A stretch of 7,762 bases of DNA from an uncultured Flavobacteriales bacterium (GTDB taxonomy: Bacteria > Bacteroidota > Bacteroidia > Flavobacteriales > Crocinitomicaceae). Numbering within the stretch: the first letter of the stretch is position 1; each line of letters starts with the position of its first letter. The translations under genes were made by a program, and so were the position numbers. Positions 6,354 to 7,762 of this stretch are shown in pieces. The stretch is taken from positions 1 to 7,762 of the forward strand of contig CAMLDR010000191.1 of NCBI GenBank assembly GCA_946478775.1, written 5' to 3'. Under the pieces are notes generated by a model that was not told the origin of the DNA, did no database searches, and was given only the letters and a program-made list of their open reading frames with translations.

Positions 6354-7061
6354 TTAATTTTGTACAATTGTTCCTACCTGCTCCCCTTCCATCAATCGTT
6401 TCAGATTTCCGGGAGTATCCATATCAAAAACGATAATTGGCAAATCGTTTTCCATGCATAAAGTAAATGCAGTCATATCCATTACTTTCAATCCACGGCT
6501 GTAAGCTTCTTCAAAGGTGATGACATCAAACTTAGTAGCAGTTGGATCTTTTTCCGGATCAGCCGTATAAATCCCGTCTACACGGGTTCCTTTCAAAATC
6601 ACATCTGCATTGATCTCAATGGCTCTTAATGAAGCTGCGGAATCCGTCGTGAAGTAAGGATTTCCTGTTCCCGCTCCAAAAATCACTACCCGACCTTTTT
6701 CCAAATGTCTTACGGCTCTTCTTCTCACATACGGTTCGGAGATTTCCTTCATTTCGATAGCGGATTGAAGTCGGGTTTGAAGACCTGCAGACTCCAATGC
6801 CGACTGAAGTGCCATGGAGTTGATCATAGTTGCCAACATTCCCATGTAATCTCCGTGTGTGCGGTCCATTCCACCTTCTTCAGCCTGAACACCGCGGAAA
6901 ATATTTCCACCTCCAATGACGATTGCCACTTCCGCTCCCATATCATGGATTTCCTTGATTTGCTTAGCATAAACACTAAGTCTTTGGTTATCAATTCCAA
7001 ATTGTTTATCTCCCATGAGAGATTCACCACTTAATTTGAGCAGGATACGTCGGTATTTCAT
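6354..7061 (-). CDS. pyrH: UMP kinase (uridylate kinase)
   Basis: This 235-residue cytosolic enzyme phosphorylates UMP to UDP with ATP in pyrimidine nucleotide synthesis. It belongs to the amino acid kinase fold, typical of bacterial PyrH and unrelated to the eukaryotic UMP/CMP kinases. Visible landmarks are KLSGESLMG 9-17, [10 protein letters not shown] 48-57, the [13 protein letters not shown] helix 69-81 that is diagnostic for Pyr[14 protein letters not shown] 128-140 (UMP binding), and [13 protein letters not shown] 157-169 (ATP binding). The length is normal and no key motif is broken. The start at 7061 gives the conserved [13 protein letters not shown] opening. It heads the pyrH-frr-lipoprotein run and has a perfect -7 element 20 bases upstream. 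It is separated from the tsf end by a plus-strand gene, so it does not depend on tsf transcription. Bacterial PyrH is usually controlled allosterically by GTP and UTP, which the sequence cannot confirm. Confidence 0.98.
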   Translation of the reverse strand: MKYRRILLKLSGESLMGDKQFGIDNQRLSVYAKQIKEIHDMGAEVAIVIGGGNIFRGVQAEEGGMDRTHGDYMGMLATMINSMALQSALESAGLQTRLQSAIEMKEISEPYVRRRAVRHLEKGRVVIFGAGTGNPYFTTDSAASLRAIEINADVILKGTRVDGIYTADPEKDPTATKFDVITFEEAYSRGLKVMDMTAFTLCMENDLPIIVFDMDTPGNLKRLMEGEQVGTIVQN

Positions 7062-7081
7062 AATTATTGAAAGAAGTTGCG

Positions 7082-7089
7082 CAAATATA
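7082..7089 (-). promoter_or_regulatory. -7 promoter element TATATTTG for the pyrH operon
   Basis: This exact match to TAnnTTTG on the minus strand lies 20 bases before the pyrH ATG, so the leader would be roughly 12-15 bases. The following sequence (CGCAACTTCTTTC) contains no Shine-Dalgarno. A -33 TTTG is not evident at the usual spacing. It is the best promoter match in the window. Confidence 0.6.
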
Positions 7090-7170
7090 GTGGGAATCTT
7101 TGAAGTTCGGAAAAGGAAAAGGGATTTCTGGATGAATAATTCGCTAATTTAGAACATAAATCCAATTTGA

Positions 7171-7590
7171 ATGGGACTCATTACTTTCAAAACATTTGAC
7201 AATGCAATAGATGCTCATATTCTAAAAATTAAATTGGAAAGTGAGGGAATAACCTGTTTTCTTTTTGATGAGAATATCGTATCTGTAAATCCGCTGTACG
7301 CTAATTTGGTTGGTGGAATTAAGCTGAAGATTAACGAAGAAGACCTGCCACATGCTAAGAATATTGTGTTGGAATTGGAAGAAACACCCTACACCACGGA
7401 TGATGATGAAGTCATTTCCTGTCCGAAATGTGAATCCATCCGGATTGAATCGGGTCATAAATCCATGAAAAGTGTGGGAGCGGTGATTTCAGCCATTATT
7501 TCTTTTCTCCTTGTCATTTTTCCGCTCTATCGCAAAAATGTTTATAAATGTTTGGATTGCGGAAATGAATTTGATGTGAAAAATGTGTAG
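7171..7590 (+). CDS. DUF2007-domain protein with split zinc knuckles and a hydrophobic segment
   Basis: This is a 139-residue protein. Residues 1-70 match the DUF2007 pattern (FKTFDNAIDAHILKIKLESEGITCFLFDE, then GGIKLKINEEDLPHAKNIVLELE), a small alpha-beta domain found with 'putative signal transducing protein' labels and no firm role. An acidic linker (TTDDDE) leads to CPKC at 84-87. Then comes a hydrophobic stretch at about 101-119 (SVGAVISAIISFLLVIFPL), followed by CLDC at 127-130 in a zinc-ribbon-like context (YKCLDCGNEF). The two CxxC pairs would form one zinc ribbon if the hydrophobic stretch folds as a hairpin or lies at the membrane surface. A single spanning helix would put them on opposite sides. 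The gene stands alone on the plus strand between pyrH and tsf. A weak -7-like TAATTTAG lies at 7145-7152. Its stop codon lies inside a long hairpin. The family call is good. The function is unknown. Confidence 0.88.
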   Translation: MGLITFKTFDNAIDAHILKIKLESEGITCFLFDENIVSVNPLYANLVGGIKLKINEEDLPHAKNIVLELEETPYTTDDDEVISCPKCESIRIESGHKSMKSVGAVISAIISFLLVIFPLYRKNVYKCLDCGNEFDVKNV

Positions 7591-7621
7591 GGACGCAAGG
7601 CATTGCGTCCCTACACATTTT
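7580..7621 (+). repeat. 19-bp perfect inverted repeat covering the DUF2007 stop codon (REP-like palindrome, possible terminator)
   Basis: Arms 7580-7598 and 7603-7621 are perfect reverse complements around the 4-base loop GGCA. The core GTAGGGACGCAA/TTGCGTCCCTAC resembles, from memory, dispersed palindromes common in Bacteroidota and cyanobacteria. The last two codons and the TAG stop of the DUF2007 gene lie inside the left arm. On the plus strand the stem ends in ATTTT followed by CTTTT, so the structure could also terminate that gene's transcript. The pairing is seen directly. The repeat-family identity is recollection and needs a genome search. Confidence 0.8.
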
Positions 7622-7640
7622 CTTTTACATCATCATGATA

Positions 7641-7677
7641 AAAACAAAAAAATCCTGCCCAAACGGACAGGATTTTT
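7641..7677 (-). terminator. Rho-independent terminator of tsf
   Basis: On the minus strand a 13-bp stem (7677-7665 with 7660-7648) closes over the loop GTTT. It has one G-U pair that is an unpaired C/A on the other strand. It is followed directly by a T-run (TTTTTTTGTTTT). The wobble pair and the T-run both show that it works for minus-strand transcription, ending 27 bases past the tsf stop. It also shields the convergent DUF2007 gene. Confidence 0.88.
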
Positions 7678-7703
7678 AATTATTTGTATTCTTTAAAAGC
7701 TGA

Positions 7704-7762
7704 TTAACTCAAAGAGAAACGTTTGAATTCAGTAACTGTCAAACCATTCTCAGTAGAATCCA
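7704..7762 (-). CDS. tsf: C-terminal end of a gene, probably elongation factor Ts (cut by right edge)
   Basis: The minus strand is open from the right edge to a TAA at 7704-7706 and encodes DSTENGLTVTEFKRFSLS. This resembles the C-terminal strand of bacterial EF-Ts, where a V-x-x-F-x-R motif closes the protein. Position supports it: tsf usually lies just upstream of pyrH and frr, as it does here. EF-Ts regenerates GTP-ready EF-Tu. A clear terminator follows. Only 18 full codons are visible, so the identity rests mainly on gene order and a short motif. Confidence 0.72.
   Translation of the reverse strand, partial: DSTENGLTVTEFKRFSLS

Noticed and set aside
6705..7034. Plus-strand open frame of 109 codons over pyrH
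   Set aside because: It is antisense to a fully conserved UMP kinase. Its length follows from codon bias in the real gene.
1..7762. CRISPR array, tRNA or rRNA gene, transposase, phage or toxin-antitoxin genes
   Set aside because: No regularly spaced repeats, tRNA-like cloverleaf, rRNA sequence or matching protein motifs were seen on either strand.

Overview
The window looks like chromosome from a member of the Bacteroidota, most likely the Flavobacteriales/Crocinitomicaceae-Fluviicola type, although the genus is only a guess. The reasons are moderate GC, no clear Shine-Dalgarno sequences, several exact matches to the Bacteroidota -7 promoter element (TAnnTTTG), lipoproteins with short LFSC/LFLAC lipoboxes, and the tsf-pyrH-frr neighbourhood. 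Every stretch without a gene is shorter than about 120 bases.

Positions 1-2045, minus strand. A two-gene operon encodes an MbnP-like lipoprotein (1290-2045) and a MauG/cytochrome c peroxidase-type diheme lipoprotein of the MbnH kind (214-1293). The two overlap by four bases (ATGA). In known systems MbnH oxidises a tryptophan of MbnP to kynurenine, which creates a copper site. This pair is therefore probably a periplasmic or surface copper-handling module without methanobactin genes in view. Just downstream on the same strand, the first 58 codons of a conserved cytosolic protein run off the left edge. It has its own -7 element.

Positions 2150-5293, plus strand. A large AddA/RecB-type helicase-nuclease is divergent from the copper operon. 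It carries all the UvrD helicase motifs and a complete C-terminal PD-(D/E)XK nuclease. No addB partner lies beside it.

Positions 5390-7061, minus strand. This is a housekeeping cluster of pyrH (UMP kinase), frr (ribosome recycling factor) and a small lipocalin-like lipoprotein that starts one base after the frr stop. A strong TATATTTG element sits before pyrH.

Positions 7171-7762. A plus-strand DUF2007 protein has two CxxC knuckles separated by a hydrophobic segment. It lies between pyrH and the last 18 codons of a minus-strand gene that is almost certainly tsf (elongation factor Ts). The convergent gap holds a 19-bp perfect hairpin that includes the DUF2007 stop codon, plus a separate intrinsic terminator for tsf.

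No CRISPR array, tRNA, rRNA, transposase or phage gene was seen. The most interesting points are the MbnP/MbnH-like pair, the lone AddA, the split zinc knuckle in the DUF2007 protein, and the palindromes between genes. I did not find a clearly new multi-gene system.
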